Below the pieces are notes generated by a model. That model did not search any database. It had not been told where the DNA came from and saw nothing but the letters and a program-made list of their open reading frames with translations. 64,000 nt of DNA from Cohaesibacter intestini (GTDB taxonomy: Bacteria; Pseudomonadota; Alphaproteobacteria; Rhizobiales; Cohaesibacteraceae). Below are positions 51,980-60,779 of the stretch, one piece after another. A program made the translations under genes and the position numbers. The stretch is from the NCBI RefSeq assembly GCF_003324485.1, contig NZ_QODK01000005.1:124001-188000 (forward strand), given 5' to 3'. Every line of letters begins with the position of its first letter. The stretch's first letter is position 1.

Positions 51980-52519
51980 ATGTGCACAAGACCCAATCTG
52001 ACCAGACGCAGCCTGATTGCCGCCGGGTTGTCAGCGCCAATGATGCTGCACGCAGCAAAGGCATCGGCCTCCGAGCTGCTTTTCACACCCTTTGGCACGC
52101 CTATGCCGCATGATCGCGACGCCTGCCCGGTTTGCGGCATGTTTCCCGCGCGGTATCCAGACTGGATTGCGACGGTGCTCTACAAAGACGGCCATGCCGA
52201 CCATTTCGACGGAGCAAAGGACCTGTTCAAATATCTGCTCGATATGGACAAATATGCCTCGGGGCGCAAAAGGGAAGACATCCTGCATGTGGGCGTAACG
52301 GACTATTATGCAATCGAGCGGATAGACGCCCGTAAAGCCCTCTATGTCATAGGCTCCGACATTTTGGGACCGATGGGCCATGAACTTGTGCCCCATCCGG
52401 ATCGCTATGATGCGGATGAGTTCATGAAGGACCATCAAGGCAAGCGCATCCTGACCTTTGGGGATGTGACGATGGATCTTCTGCTTGGCCTGGACAACGG
52501 GGAGTTCCGGCTCAAATGA
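51980..52519 (+). CDS. NosL-like protein 2, Tat-exported
   Basis: A 179-residue NosL-family protein. The ATG at 51980 gives a twin-arginine signal (LTRRSLIAAGLSAPMML). The metal motif is CPVCGM (49-54), followed by HADHFDGAKDLFKYL (72-86) and GPMGHELVPH (130-139), the M/H-rich end typical of NosL. It differs strongly from NosL-like protein 1. It overlaps the next small gene by four bases, so both are translated together with the ABC genes. Confidence 0.87.
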   Translation: MCTRPNLTRRSLIAAGLSAPMMLHAAKASASELLFTPFGTPMPHDRDACPVCGMFPARYPDWIATVLYKDGHADHFDGAKDLFKYLLDMDKYASGRKREDILHVGVTDYYAIERIDARKALYVIGSDILGPMGHELVPHPDRYDADEFMKDHQGKRILTFGDVTMDLLLGLDNGEFRLK

Positions 52520-52839
52520 CCCTCCGTCCATCCCTCGCCATCGTCTCCTTGCTTTGCGTCCTGACGGTCCTGCTTGGTGCAGCCCTGCTCCATGCCGGCC
52601 TGTCCCCCATGCGCCAGCAACATGCAAGCAGCCCGGTCCGACAGTTGGGCTTGAGCGATCTCGCGCTGTTCACCGAAGCCCGCTACACACGCCACCCGAC
52701 CATGGCTGACCTTCACACCCCCTTTCAGGATCATCCGGTCTCTATTGATCACTTTCCCACCGGCTCGCTGATCGGACCGCCACAGCATCTGCGACAGCTT
52801 GGTGGACAGATGACAATCGAGGGAGTGTCAAGACCATGA
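52516..52839 (+). CDS. Small anchored protein of the NosL-ABC operon
   Basis: I do not recognise this 107-residue protein. It has one N-terminal membrane segment (SLAIVSLLCVLTVLLGAALL) and a periplasmic tail with the histidine-rich stretch FTEARYTRHPTMADLHTPF and DHPVSIDHFPTGS. Overlaps of four bases on both sides (ATGA) show that it belongs to the operon. It could be an adaptor between NosL-like proteins and the permease. Confidence 0.75.
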   Translation: MTLRPSLAIVSLLCVLTVLLGAALLHAGLSPMRQQHASSPVRQLGLSDLALFTEARYTRHPTMADLHTPFQDHPVSIDHFPTGSLIGPPQHLRQLGGQMTIEGVSRP

Positions 52840-53984
52840 CCCATTCTCCTCTCCGGCGACAGTTGAACTTGATCGACTTCACACTCGCCGCGATGCGCCG
52901 ACGCCTCGGGCGCAACGCCATTCTCTTTGTCGTTTATGTGCTCGTTATTTTTCTCCTCGCCTCCGTCATGTTCTTCTCCCATGCCATCCGGCGCGAGGCG
53001 TCTGTGATGCTTGCCGACGCCCCGGAAATCACCATCCAGCACCTTGTCATGGGGCGTCACGATCTGGTGCCCCTCTCCTATCTCGACAAGATAGGCAAGA
53101 TCCGCGGCGTTCGATCGGCAGAGGGGCGGCTCTGGGGTTACTATTATGACCGGGGCACCAAGGCGAATTATACCCTGATGGTGCCGGGCAAGAACGCAAC
53201 AAACCTCAAGCTGGAGGAAGGCCAAACCATTCTTGGCGAAGGGGTTGCCCGTCTGCGCAAGGCCCAAAAGGGGCGCATACTGGCTCTCAGCTCACCGACA
53301 GGCAAACCGCTTGTCATGCGCATCAAGGACATTCTGACCAGCGACAGCGCTCTGGTCACCTCTGATCTGGTGCTGGTCAGCGAAGCGGACTTCCGCAAAT
53401 TTTTCAACCTGCCGCAAGATGTCTATACCGATCTGGTCCTCAGCGTGCGCAATCAGCGTGAAGTCGCAACGATTGTGGGAAAAGTATCCTATCGTCTACC
53501 TGATGCCCGCATCGTCACCCGCAGCGATGTGTTGCGCACTTATGAGGCCATTTTCTCCTGGCGCGAAGGCTTGCTGCTGGCCCTGCTCGGCACCTCGATC
53601 ATTGCCTTCACGATTTTCGTCTTTGACAAGGCGTCGGGTTTGTCCGGAGAAGAGAGACGGGAAATCGGCATCTTGAAAGCCATTGGCTGGGACACCGGAG
53701 ACATTCTGGCGATGAAAGTCTGGGAGGCAGCACTGCTGTCCGGCCTGTCCTTCCTGACGGGAACATTGACAGCCTATGCTCATGTCTTCCTGTTTGACGC
53801 TGGATTGCTCAAGCCGGTCTTGCAGGGCTGGGGCGTGCTCTATCCCGACTTCACCCTTCCCCCCGCGATTGATGGCTTGCAATTGGCGACGCTCGCCTTT
53901 TTCACCATTGTGCCCTTCACGGCCGCCACCATTGTGCCGATCTGGCGGGCCGCCATCACAGACCCGGAACAGGTGATGCGATGA
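52836..53984 (+). CDS. FtsX/MacB-type ABC transporter permease
   Basis: A 382-residue permease with the four-helix FtsX layout: one helix at about 27-48, a large periplasmic domain (about 50-240), and three C-terminal helices (from LLLALLGTSIIAFTIF at about 248, then two more ending near WRAAITDPEQVMR). The cytoplasmic coupling segment EERREIGILKAIGW is typical. Such permeases usually move lipoproteins or act mechanically on periplasmic partners and do not import small molecules. It overlaps both neighbours by four bases. Confidence 0.9.
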   Translation: MTHSPLRRQLNLIDFTLAAMRRRLGRNAILFVVYVLVIFLLASVMFFSHAIRREASVMLADAPEITIQHLVMGRHDLVPLSYLDKIGKIRGVRSAEGRLWGYYYDRGTKANYTLMVPGKNATNLKLEEGQTILGEGVARLRKAQKGRILALSSPTGKPLVMRIKDILTSDSALVTSDLVLVSEADFRKFFNLPQDVYTDLVLSVRNQREVATIVGKVSYRLPDARIVTRSDVLRTYEAIFSWREGLLLALLGTSIIAFTIFVFDKASGLSGEERREIGILKAIGWDTGDILAMKVWEAALLSGLSFLTGTLTAYAHVFLFDAGLLKPVLQGWGVLYPDFTLPPAIDGLQLATLAFFTIVPFTAATIVPIWRAAITDPEQVMR

Positions 53985-54688
53985 TCACACTTGAAAATGT
54001 GTCCAAGTCCTATAATGACGGCCAGCCAAACGAGGTCCGGGCCGTCCAGTCTGTCTCCCTGTCCCTCCCCCTCAACCAGACGACTGTCTTCAAGGGTCCA
54101 AGTGGCTCTGGCAAGACGACCCTTCTTAGCGTGATCGGCTGCCTCGCGCGACCGACATCAGGTCGCGTGCATCTGAAAGGAGAGCTGATTTCCGGGTTGC
54201 CCGAGAAGTTCATGACCGACATTCGCCGTCAGACATTCGGCTTCATCTTCCAGCGTTTCAATCTCATTCGCGGCATGACGGCCCTTGAGAATGTCATGGC
54301 CCCGGCCTTGCCACTGGGGCTTGACCATGGAGCACTCAAGCGAAAAGCTCTGGATTTGCTCACCCAATTGCGACTTGATCACCGCGCCTCTGCCCCATCC
54401 GAGCTTCTGTCCGGCGGCGAAGCGCAACGGGTCGCCATTGCCCGTGCGCTGATCAACGATCCCGCCATCCTCATTGCTGATGAGCCGACCGCCAATCTCG
54501 ACACCACCCTCACCACAGACTTTCTCGCCACCATGGACACGCTGCGTCAGGCAGGCAAGACCCTGTTGATGACCAGTCATGACCCACGCATTTGGCAGGC
54601 CCCGTTGGTCGACAGGATTGTCAGCATGGAAGATGGGGCTGTTGTCGAGATCGAGCTCGGAACCAAGACGGGACATGCGCCATCATGA
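53981..54688 (+). CDS. ABC transporter ATPase (LolD/MacB type)
   Basis: A 235-residue ATP-binding subunit. Walker A GPSGSGKTT (39-47), Q loop FQRFNL, signature LLSGGEAQRVAIARAL (about 141-156), Walker B ILIADEPTANLD and switch histidine in MTSHDPR. It pairs with the FtsX-type permease just upstream. The stop overlaps the next gene by four bases. Confidence 0.95.
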   Translation: MITLENVSKSYNDGQPNEVRAVQSVSLSLPLNQTTVFKGPSGSGKTTLLSVIGCLARPTSGRVHLKGELISGLPEKFMTDIRRQTFGFIFQRFNLIRGMTALENVMAPALPLGLDHGALKRKALDLLTQLRLDHRASAPSELLSGGEAQRVAIARALINDPAILIADEPTANLDTTLTTDFLATMDTLRQAGKTLLMTSHDPRIWQAPLVDRIVSMEDGAVVEIELGTKTGHAPS

Positions 54689-55692
54689 TTTTCCAAAGCA
54701 CGATTCTGGCGCTCTTGCTGGTGGCGAGCCTTTCCAGCCTCATCCTGCTCTGGGCGGCGCATTTTTCCTATCAGATCCTCCAGCGTTGGAATCTGGAAAG
54801 CGGGTTGGCGCAGCAAATCCGGATGGAACGCAAGACCTACCTCGTCTCCACGGCGCTGGCTTTCGTCATGGGGATCGAGCTGATCAGCCTGTTGCTGTTT
54901 GTCTATAATGCGGACCGGATGGCGGTGATGTTCACCGGCGCCATGTGTGCGGTCGGCACCCTCAATGTCAACGCCTATGGTTTTCCGGCCTTGCTGTTCA
55001 AACTGGCAGCCTTTTTCGGGGCCTTTGTCTGGCTCATTCTCAACAAAGTGGATGGCAAGGGGCGCGATTATCCCCTCACCCGTTTTAAATATGCCTTCCT
55101 GATTGGATTGGCCCCCGTGATGCTCGCCAGTGCCGGGCTGCAACTGGCCTATTTCCTCAATCTGGAAACCGAAGTCATCACCTCCTGTTGCTCGCGCCTC
55201 TTCACCCCGGAGGTGGCCGGCCTTGAAGCCCAGCTGGCATCAATGGATGCCGAGTTGGCTTTGTGGCTACTCTATGCCGGTCTTGGTGTCCTGACCTTGC
55301 TGGCAACGCTTGGGCTGTGGCGATCCCGCCTGTCTGCCCTCTATGCTTTTGTCAGCCCTTTCTATTTTCTAGCGGCCATCACGGCGATCATCTCGGTGAT
55401 TGCCCCCTACATTTATGCCCAGCCGCACCATCACTGCCCGTTCTGCATCCTCAAACCTGAATATGACTTTATCGGCTATGGGCTTTATCTCAGCTTGTTC
55501 ATTGGCACCGGTTTCGCCTTGGCAGCGGGCTTTCTGTCTTTGCCCATCAAGGCCACACGGGCCGCAAGCCTGACATCTCACCTGCCGCAAGCTGTCTCAC
55601 GCTATATCGGATATTCAATCGCCGCCTATCTGACCTTTGGCGCCCTGTGTCTCTTTGCGATCTGGACGTCCAATCTACGGCTCTTTGGCTAA
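54685..55692 (+). CDS. Polytopic membrane protein with CC and HHHCPFC motifs (unknown)
   Basis: I cannot assign this 335-residue protein to a known family. It has about eight hydrophobic segments. Possible metal-binding residues are Cys88 (FTGAMCAVGTLN), the pair Cys168-Cys169 (VITSCCSRLF) and the cluster His248-250, Cys251, Cys254 (QPHHHCPFCIL), the last two sites probably in or near periplasmic loops. It is coupled to the ABC ATPase by a four-base overlap and ends the operon. With two NosL-like chaperones upstream, it may be a copper channel, reductase or sensor. This is inference only. Confidence 0.78.
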   Translation: MIFQSTILALLLVASLSSLILLWAAHFSYQILQRWNLESGLAQQIRMERKTYLVSTALAFVMGIELISLLLFVYNADRMAVMFTGAMCAVGTLNVNAYGFPALLFKLAAFFGAFVWLILNKVDGKGRDYPLTRFKYAFLIGLAPVMLASAGLQLAYFLNLETEVITSCCSRLFTPEVAGLEAQLASMDAELALWLLYAGLGVLTLLATLGLWRSRLSALYAFVSPFYFLAAITAIISVIAPYIYAQPHHHCPFCILKPEYDFIGYGLYLSLFIGTGFALAAGFLSLPIKATRAASLTSHLPQAVSRYIGYSIAAYLTFGALCLFAIWTSNLRLFG

Positions 55693-55774
55693 ATGACCTT
55701 GCCCGGTGCAGGCAAAGGTGCGATGTCACATTATCCGCCCTGTTCTCGCAGGCACTGTCATTCTGGGGGTCATC

Positions 55775-56761
55775 ATGAAGATTCACATTCTCGACGACTG
55801 GTTCGACACCTTGAAAACGCTGCCATGCTTTGGAAAGCTGGACCAGCATCAGGTGACGGTCTGGACAGACCATGTCGAGGATGAGGCCCGTCTGGCAGAG
55901 CGCCTCAGGGAGGCCGACATGTTGGTCCTGTTCCGGGAGCGAACAAATATCACCCGCGCCCTGATCGAAAGACTGCCCAATCTCAAACTGATCAGCCAAC
56001 GGGGCGCTTACCCCCATATTGATGTCGATGCCCTGACCGAAAAGCGTATATTGCTATGCTCGAAAAAGCCTGCCAATGAGCCGAATTACGCAGCGGCCGA
56101 ATTGACCTTTGCCCTCATTCTGTCCGCCATGCGGCAATTGCCCCAGCAAATGGCATCGCTCAAGGCCGGACACTGGCAAATGGGTGTCGGCAAAGGCCTG
56201 CGGCACCGGACCCTTGGATTGTATGGCTATGGCAAGATCGCCAAGGCTGTCGCCCACTATGCCCAAAGCTTCGGCATGAAGGTGGTTTGGTGGGCGTCCG
56301 AGGAAGGCCGGGCACGGGCCTTGAAAGAGGGTCAAATGGTTGCAGCATCCCGGCAGGCCTTTTTTGCCAACAGCGATGTGGTGTCCCTGCATGTGCGCCT
56401 GACGCCTGAGACACGTGGGCTCATCACCGCCGATGATCTGGCCGCAATGAAACCCGACGCCCTGCTGGTCAACACGTCCCGCTCAGGCCTCATGCTGCCA
56501 AATATACTGCTTGAGGCGCTCAAGGCCGGTCGCCCCGGCATGGCCGCTGTCGATGTCTTCGACAAGGAGCCTGTCACGGATCCTCATGATCCGCTGCTCT
56601 GCCACCCCAATCTCATTGCCACTCCGCATATCGGTTTTGTCACCGAGGATGAGCTAGATATCCAGTTCGCGGACATCTTTGATCAGATCAACGCCTATGC
56701 CAACGGGGCACCTGTCCACATGATCAACCCTGAAATATGGCCTCAAGTGCAGCCCGATTGA
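55775..56761 (+). CDS. D-2-hydroxyacid dehydrogenase family protein
   Basis: A 328-residue NAD(P)-dependent dehydrogenase. The nucleotide loop LGLYGYGKIAKAVA (about 145-158) and the catalytic trio are intact: Arg in LVNTSRSGLM, Glu in DVFDKEPVTD and His in IATPHIGFVT. The N-terminal domain (LISQRGAYPHIDVDAL) has QRGA in place of the usual T-G-V-G, as in the phosphoglycerate dehydrogenase-like subgroup. The ATG at 55775 follows GGGGG. It starts 82 bases after the ABC block and may be separate. The substrate is unknown. Confidence 0.88.
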   Translation: MKIHILDDWFDTLKTLPCFGKLDQHQVTVWTDHVEDEARLAERLREADMLVLFRERTNITRALIERLPNLKLISQRGAYPHIDVDALTEKRILLCSKKPANEPNYAAAELTFALILSAMRQLPQQMASLKAGHWQMGVGKGLRHRTLGLYGYGKIAKAVAHYAQSFGMKVVWWASEEGRARALKEGQMVAASRQAFFANSDVVSLHVRLTPETRGLITADDLAAMKPDALLVNTSRSGLMLPNILLEALKAGRPGMAAVDVFDKEPVTDPHDPLLCHPNLIATPHIGFVTEDELDIQFADIFDQINAYANGAPVHMINPEIWPQVQPD

Positions 56762-56815
56762 GCAATCCTGCCCACTCTGACGAAACCCAATTTCAGGCCT
56801 CTGGCCAAAACGCAA

Positions 56816-57706
56816 TCAGGCTTCCGGTACGAAGCCGTTATGCTTGGTGATCACCTCCAGCATGGCTGAATCATCCTCTTCTGCGACACTGGACAGAGCC
56901 TCCTTATACCAGCTATAGGCGGTCTCGCCGATGGACAGACCCGTCTCGTGCGCCTTGGCCATAGCCATGCAATAGCGCGTGTCCTTTTCCCTTAGCCCAA
57001 TGGCAAGACCGGCCTGATCGGACAGTTTGTTATGCGCCATGGCGCGGATCATCCGTACCGTGTGGCGGCTCGCACAAGGGCCACTTTCCACTGCCGCAAC
57101 CAATGTGTCTGGATCCAGTTCCAACTTGTGCGCCAAATGGGTGGCCTCGGCGATCGCGGCAACATGCACCGCCCCCAGCATATTGTTGATCAGCTTGAAG
57201 CTGGTGCCCGTCCCCACCGCCCCAAAATGCAGAATTGACTCCGAGAAAACCTCCAGAACGGGGCGCGCCTTTGCCAGCACGTCCGCATCGGTTCCAACCA
57301 GCAGAACAAGGCTGCCACTGGCCGCGCTGGCAGGAGGGCCGAGCACCGGACAATCGATATAATGCACACCATGGGCTTTGGCGGCTTCTGCAAGCCGTGT
57401 CACATGAACATGCGAGATCGTGGAACATTCCACCGCCATCATACCCGGCTTGGCAGCAGACAGAGCCCCATCCTCAGCCATCCAGACCTGTTCCGAAGCG
57501 CCGTCGTCGGCCACCATGGAAATGACCATATCAGCCTCTTTCGCAGCCCCTGCAGGATTATGCGCCACGCTGGCACCCAACGCAGCTAGCGCGTCGCATT
57601 TGTCCAAAGACCGGTTCCACACCGTCACCTCATGACCTGCCTTCAAAAGGCACGCCGCCATGCCGCGTCCCATGAGGCCGAGGCCCAGAAATCCGATTTT
57701 TGCCAT
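56816..57706 (-). CDS. 3-hydroxyisobutyrate dehydrogenase-family oxidoreductase
   Basis: A 296-residue beta-hydroxyacid dehydrogenase. N-terminal GFLGLGLMGRGMAACLLKAG (4-23) binds the nucleotide, and catalytic Lys is in GTSFKLINNML. The substrate motif usually reading DAPVSGG is DCPVLGPP here, so the acid it acts on probably differs from hydroxyisobutyrate or tartronate semialdehyde. AAGGAG precedes the ATG at 57706. It is divergent from the sugar ABC operon. Family relatives include threonate dehydrogenases. Confidence 0.87.
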   Translation of the reverse strand: MAKIGFLGLGLMGRGMAACLLKAGHEVTVWNRSLDKCDALAALGASVAHNPAGAAKEADMVISMVADDGASEQVWMAEDGALSAAKPGMMAVECSTISHVHVTRLAEAAKAHGVHYIDCPVLGPPASAASGSLVLLVGTDADVLAKARPVLEVFSESILHFGAVGTGTSFKLINNMLGAVHVAAIAEATHLAHKLELDPDTLVAAVESGPCASRHTVRMIRAMAHNKLSDQAGLAIGLREKDTRYCMAMAKAHETGLSIGETAYSWYKEALSSVAEEDDSAMLEVITKHNGFVPEA

Positions 57707-58196
57707 GAGTTTCTCCTTTTTATGGGTCCCTGAAAGGGCGCACAAAACCGTGCCGCCAAGGCGGTCTGACCGACAGGGCGTAGAAAGTGACAACAAACCA
57801 GCATGCAGGATTCGCAGGAAAATTCCAGTTTGCTGATTTTTATCAGATCCCGGATCAACCACCCGACAAACGACCCCAGCGCTTTGTCCGTCATTTCGGC
57901 CCTTAAGCCATTATGGACCAAAGCCATGGCGCATCTCCCACCCAAGCATTTTACAGCAAATTTCGCGGCATGATCGTGCCAACAGCTAGGGCAAAGTGGA
58001 AATAATGCACAATGATCATGGGAGAATGCTTAGTCAGCAACTGCGACAAAAGAGTAGAAGAGGCGGCACGAAATCAGTCGGGAGGATTATGCCTTCTGGT
58101 TTCCTCCAATGGCTTTTGAGGCAGAGGGACAAAGCGTCTTCTGTCAACACTCCCACATGGTCATTGGAGATCATTCTGTCCATGATGGAGGAAAAA
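57707..58196. other. 490-bp divergent control region
   Basis: Non-coding as far as I can tell. It separates the minus-strand dehydrogenase from the sugar ABC operon. A small CCGCC-AA-GGCGG dyad lies near 57753-57764. I see no clear promoter boxes. Open codons continue upstream of the binding-protein start but lack family features. Confidence 0.45.
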
Positions 58197-59165
58197 TTGT
58201 TCAAATCTTTGAATACCTTACTCGCAGCCGCCACCGTAGCCATAGGCCTCTCCACCGCCGCTCAAGCCGCTGATGCGCTGAAGATCGGCTTCTCCAACCG
58301 CACGCTGAATGGTGCCTTCTTTGTCGGCCTGACCGAGTATATGAAGCTCAAGGGCGAAGAGGCAGGATATGAAATTCTGACCACCGATGCAGCCGGCAAC
58401 CTCGACAAACAGGTCTCTGACGTTGAAGATATGCTTGCTCAGGGCATCGACTATCTGGTGCTCAATCCGCAAGATCCGGCAGCTGGTGTCCGCATCGTTG
58501 ACATGGCCACCAAAGCAGGCATTCCAGTCATCGATCTGGACAGCGACATCTCGCTCAACGCCCCGGTCGTCACCCGTGTGATGGCCAACAATGCCGCCAA
58601 CAACCGCCTGATCGGTGACTTCGCTGTCGAACAGTTTGGCGATGCACCTATCAACGCGGTGGTCATTTCCGGCAATCAGGGCAATCTGGTCGGCGAAGCC
58701 CGCCGCGTCAACTTCATGTCCGGTGTGATGGAAGCCCAGATCCGCGATCATGGCTCTTCCAATTTCACCATTCTTGCTCAGAGCTGGGGCAACTGGGACC
58801 AGCAGGGCGGCCTCAAAGCCATGGAAGACGCCCTTGTGGCCCACGGCGACAAGATCAACGCTGTCTATTCCGAAATGGATGACATGGCGCTGGGTGCCAT
58901 TCGCGCCCTGAAAGCCGCTGGCAAATTGGGCGACGTCAAGGTCTTTGCCCATGATGGTTACAAATTCGCCCTCGACTCCATCGAACGGGGCGAGTTGCAG
59001 GCAACCGCCTCCAACAACCCCAAACTGCTGATCGAAAAAGTGATCGAAGTGATCAAGGGCTATGAGGCCGGCAAACGCGACTTCAGCGATTATGAATATA
59101 TCGCGCCGCTGCTGATCACCAAAGACAACGTCACTGAATATTACGACCCTGATTCCCTTTACTAA
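58197..59165 (+). CDS. Sugar ABC transporter substrate-binding protein (RbsB-like)
   Basis: A 322-residue periplasmic sugar-binding protein of the ribose-type family. The best start is TTG at 58197: GGAGG lies five bases upstream and the signal peptide then begins correctly (FKSLNTLLAAATVAIGLSTAAQA). ATGs at 58182 and 58185 are overlapping that site. The mature protein shows LKIGFSNRTLNGAFF, GIDYLVLNPQDPAAG and NAVYSEMDDMALGAIRAL, as in RbsB relatives. Downstream polyol dehydrogenase and xylulokinase suggest a pentitol or related sugar alcohol as ligand. Confidence 0.92.
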   Translation: MFKSLNTLLAAATVAIGLSTAAQAADALKIGFSNRTLNGAFFVGLTEYMKLKGEEAGYEILTTDAAGNLDKQVSDVEDMLAQGIDYLVLNPQDPAAGVRIVDMATKAGIPVIDLDSDISLNAPVVTRVMANNAANNRLIGDFAVEQFGDAPINAVVISGNQGNLVGEARRVNFMSGVMEAQIRDHGSSNFTILAQSWGNWDQQGGLKAMEDALVAHGDKINAVYSEMDDMALGAIRALKAAGKLGDVKVFAHDGYKFALDSIERGELQATASNNPKLLIEKVIEVIKGYEAGKRDFSDYEYIAPLLITKDNVTEYYDPDSLY

Positions 59166-59173
59166 AATTCAGG

Positions 59174-59199
59174 CAGGTGGGCAGATCCCTGCCCACCTG
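59174..59199 (+). other. Stable hairpin between binding-protein and ATPase genes
   Basis: CAGGTGGGCAG (59174-59184) pairs perfectly with CTGCCCACCTG (59189-59199) around ATCC. No T run follows. It likely protects the binding-protein message so that it exceeds that of the membrane parts. Confidence 0.7.
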
Positions 59200-59233
59200 A
59201 TCGTTACCGGATAAGCGACGGGAGGATCAATCC

Positions 59234-60730
59234 ATGACACACCCTGCGATTGTCGTTGAAGGTGTCAAGAAGCGCTTTGGCGGTGTCCGTGCCCTTTCAG
59301 ATTTCAACCTGCGGGTCGACAAAGGCACCATCCATGCCATTGTCGGAGAGAACGGCGCTGGAAAATCCACTTTCATGAATATCTTGTCGGGGATCATTCG
59401 GCGCGATGCCGGGCGGGTCCTGCTTGACAATGTCGACGTCCATTTCGAGAACCCGCAACAGAGCCAGCAGGCGGGTGTCGGAATTGTCCATCAGGAACTG
59501 GCCCTGTCGCCAGACCTGTCGGTTGCAGAGAATATCTTTCTCGACGATATGGGTCTGGGGCGCAGCACCATCAACTGGGCCATCATCAATGCCCGTGCAG
59601 GCGAATTGCTGAAATCATTTGGCTTTCCCATTGATCCGCGCACCCGCGCTGGCGATCTCTCGGTTGCCTATCAGCAGATGGTGGAAATCACCAAGTCGCT
59701 GGCCAAGGATGTCAGCATTCTCATTCTCGATGAGCCGACCGCCGTTCTGACCGACCCGGAAATCGACCTGCTCTTTGCCAATCTCAACAAGCTGAAGGCC
59801 AAGGGCGTCACCATCCTTTATATCTCGCACCGCTTGGAAGAAATTTTCCGCATCGCCGATGGCATCACCGTCATCAAGGATGGGGTGACCGTGCGCGATC
59901 TCGACCCCAAGACCTGCACAGAAGCCGACATCATTCAGGCAATGGTCGGGCGTGAGCTGAAATCCCTCTTCCCGATCAAGAAACCGGCCAGTGAGGAAAA
60001 ACTGCTCGAGGTGCGCAACCTCACCCGCCGGGGTCTGATCGACGACATCAACTTGCATATCCGCAAGGGTGAGGTGGTCGGTCTGGCTGGTCTGGTGGGA
60101 TCGGGACGCACCGAAATCGCCGAATGCATCTTTGGCTTGTCCGGCTACCAATCCGGCGAAATTCTCAAATCAGGCAAGCCCATCAAGGTCGCCCATCCGG
60201 CGGATGCAGTGGCTAAGGGCATCGGCCTCGTGCCGGAAAATCGCAAAGAACAAGGCGTCGTCCTACCCATCGGCATCGATGTCAATATGACCATGTCGCG
60301 TCTGTCCGGGGTTTCCACCTTCGGCATCTTGCAAAATGGTCGGGAAAAGTCCCTCACCCAGCGTCTGCGCGAGCAATTGGTCATCAAGCTCGGCCGCCTC
60401 AGCGACCCGGTTTCCAGCCTGTCTGGCGGCAACCAGCAAAAGGTGGTGCTGGCCAAGTGGCTCAATGTCGGCTGCGACGTCCTGATCTTTGACGAACCCA
60501 CCCGCGGCGTCGATGTCGGAGCAAAGTCCGAAATCTACAATCTCATCCATAATCTGGCGGAAAATGGCTGTGGCCTGCTCGTCATCTCTTCTGAACTGCC
60601 CGAAGTCATCGGTTTGTGCCACCGCGTCTATGTCATGAGCGACGGACAAGTGGCCGGCGAGCTTCAAGGCGATGAACTGACCGAAGAGAATATCATGCAC
60701 CACGCCATCCCGAAACGCAGCATCCAATGA
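59234..60730 (+). CDS. Sugar ABC transporter ATPase with two domains (RbsA-like)
   Basis: A 498-residue ATPase made of two nucleotide-binding domains. The first has Walker A GENGAGKST (36-44), a degenerate signature (LSVAYQQMVEI) and ILDEPTAVL. The second has a degenerate Walker A (LAGLVGSGRTEI), the signature LSGGNQQKVVLAKWL and FDEPTRGVDVG. This asymmetry is normal for ribose/galactose-type importers. A CGGGAGG site precedes the ATG. Confidence 0.95.
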   Translation: MTHPAIVVEGVKKRFGGVRALSDFNLRVDKGTIHAIVGENGAGKSTFMNILSGIIRRDAGRVLLDNVDVHFENPQQSQQAGVGIVHQELALSPDLSVAENIFLDDMGLGRSTINWAIINARAGELLKSFGFPIDPRTRAGDLSVAYQQMVEITKSLAKDVSILILDEPTAVLTDPEIDLLFANLNKLKAKGVTILYISHRLEEIFRIADGITVIKDGVTVRDLDPKTCTEADIIQAMVGRELKSLFPIKKPASEEKLLEVRNLTRRGLIDDINLHIRKGEVVGLAGLVGSGRTEIAECIFGLSGYQSGEILKSGKPIKVAHPADAVAKGIGLVPENRKEQGVVLPIGIDVNMTMSRLSGVSTFGILQNGREKSLTQRLREQLVIKLGRLSDPVSSLSGGNQQKVVLAKWLNVGCDVLIFDEPTRGVDVGAKSEIYNLIHNLAENGCGLLVISSELPEVIGLCHRVYVMSDGQVAGELQGDELTEENIMHHAIPKRSIQ

Positions 60731-60779
60731 GAAGGCGTCCGTGTCCAAACGGTCCCGATCTCAAGGGAGTGAAACAACC

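Noticed and set aside
51250-52519. Nitrous oxide reductase (nos) cluster
   Set aside because: Only NosL-like proteins are present; nosZ, nosR, nosD, nosF and nosY are absent and the permease is of FtsX type.
52836-54688. LolCDE lipoprotein export system
   Set aside because: Only one FtsX-type permease is present, the genes are embedded with NosL-like proteins, and there is no LolC/LolE pair.
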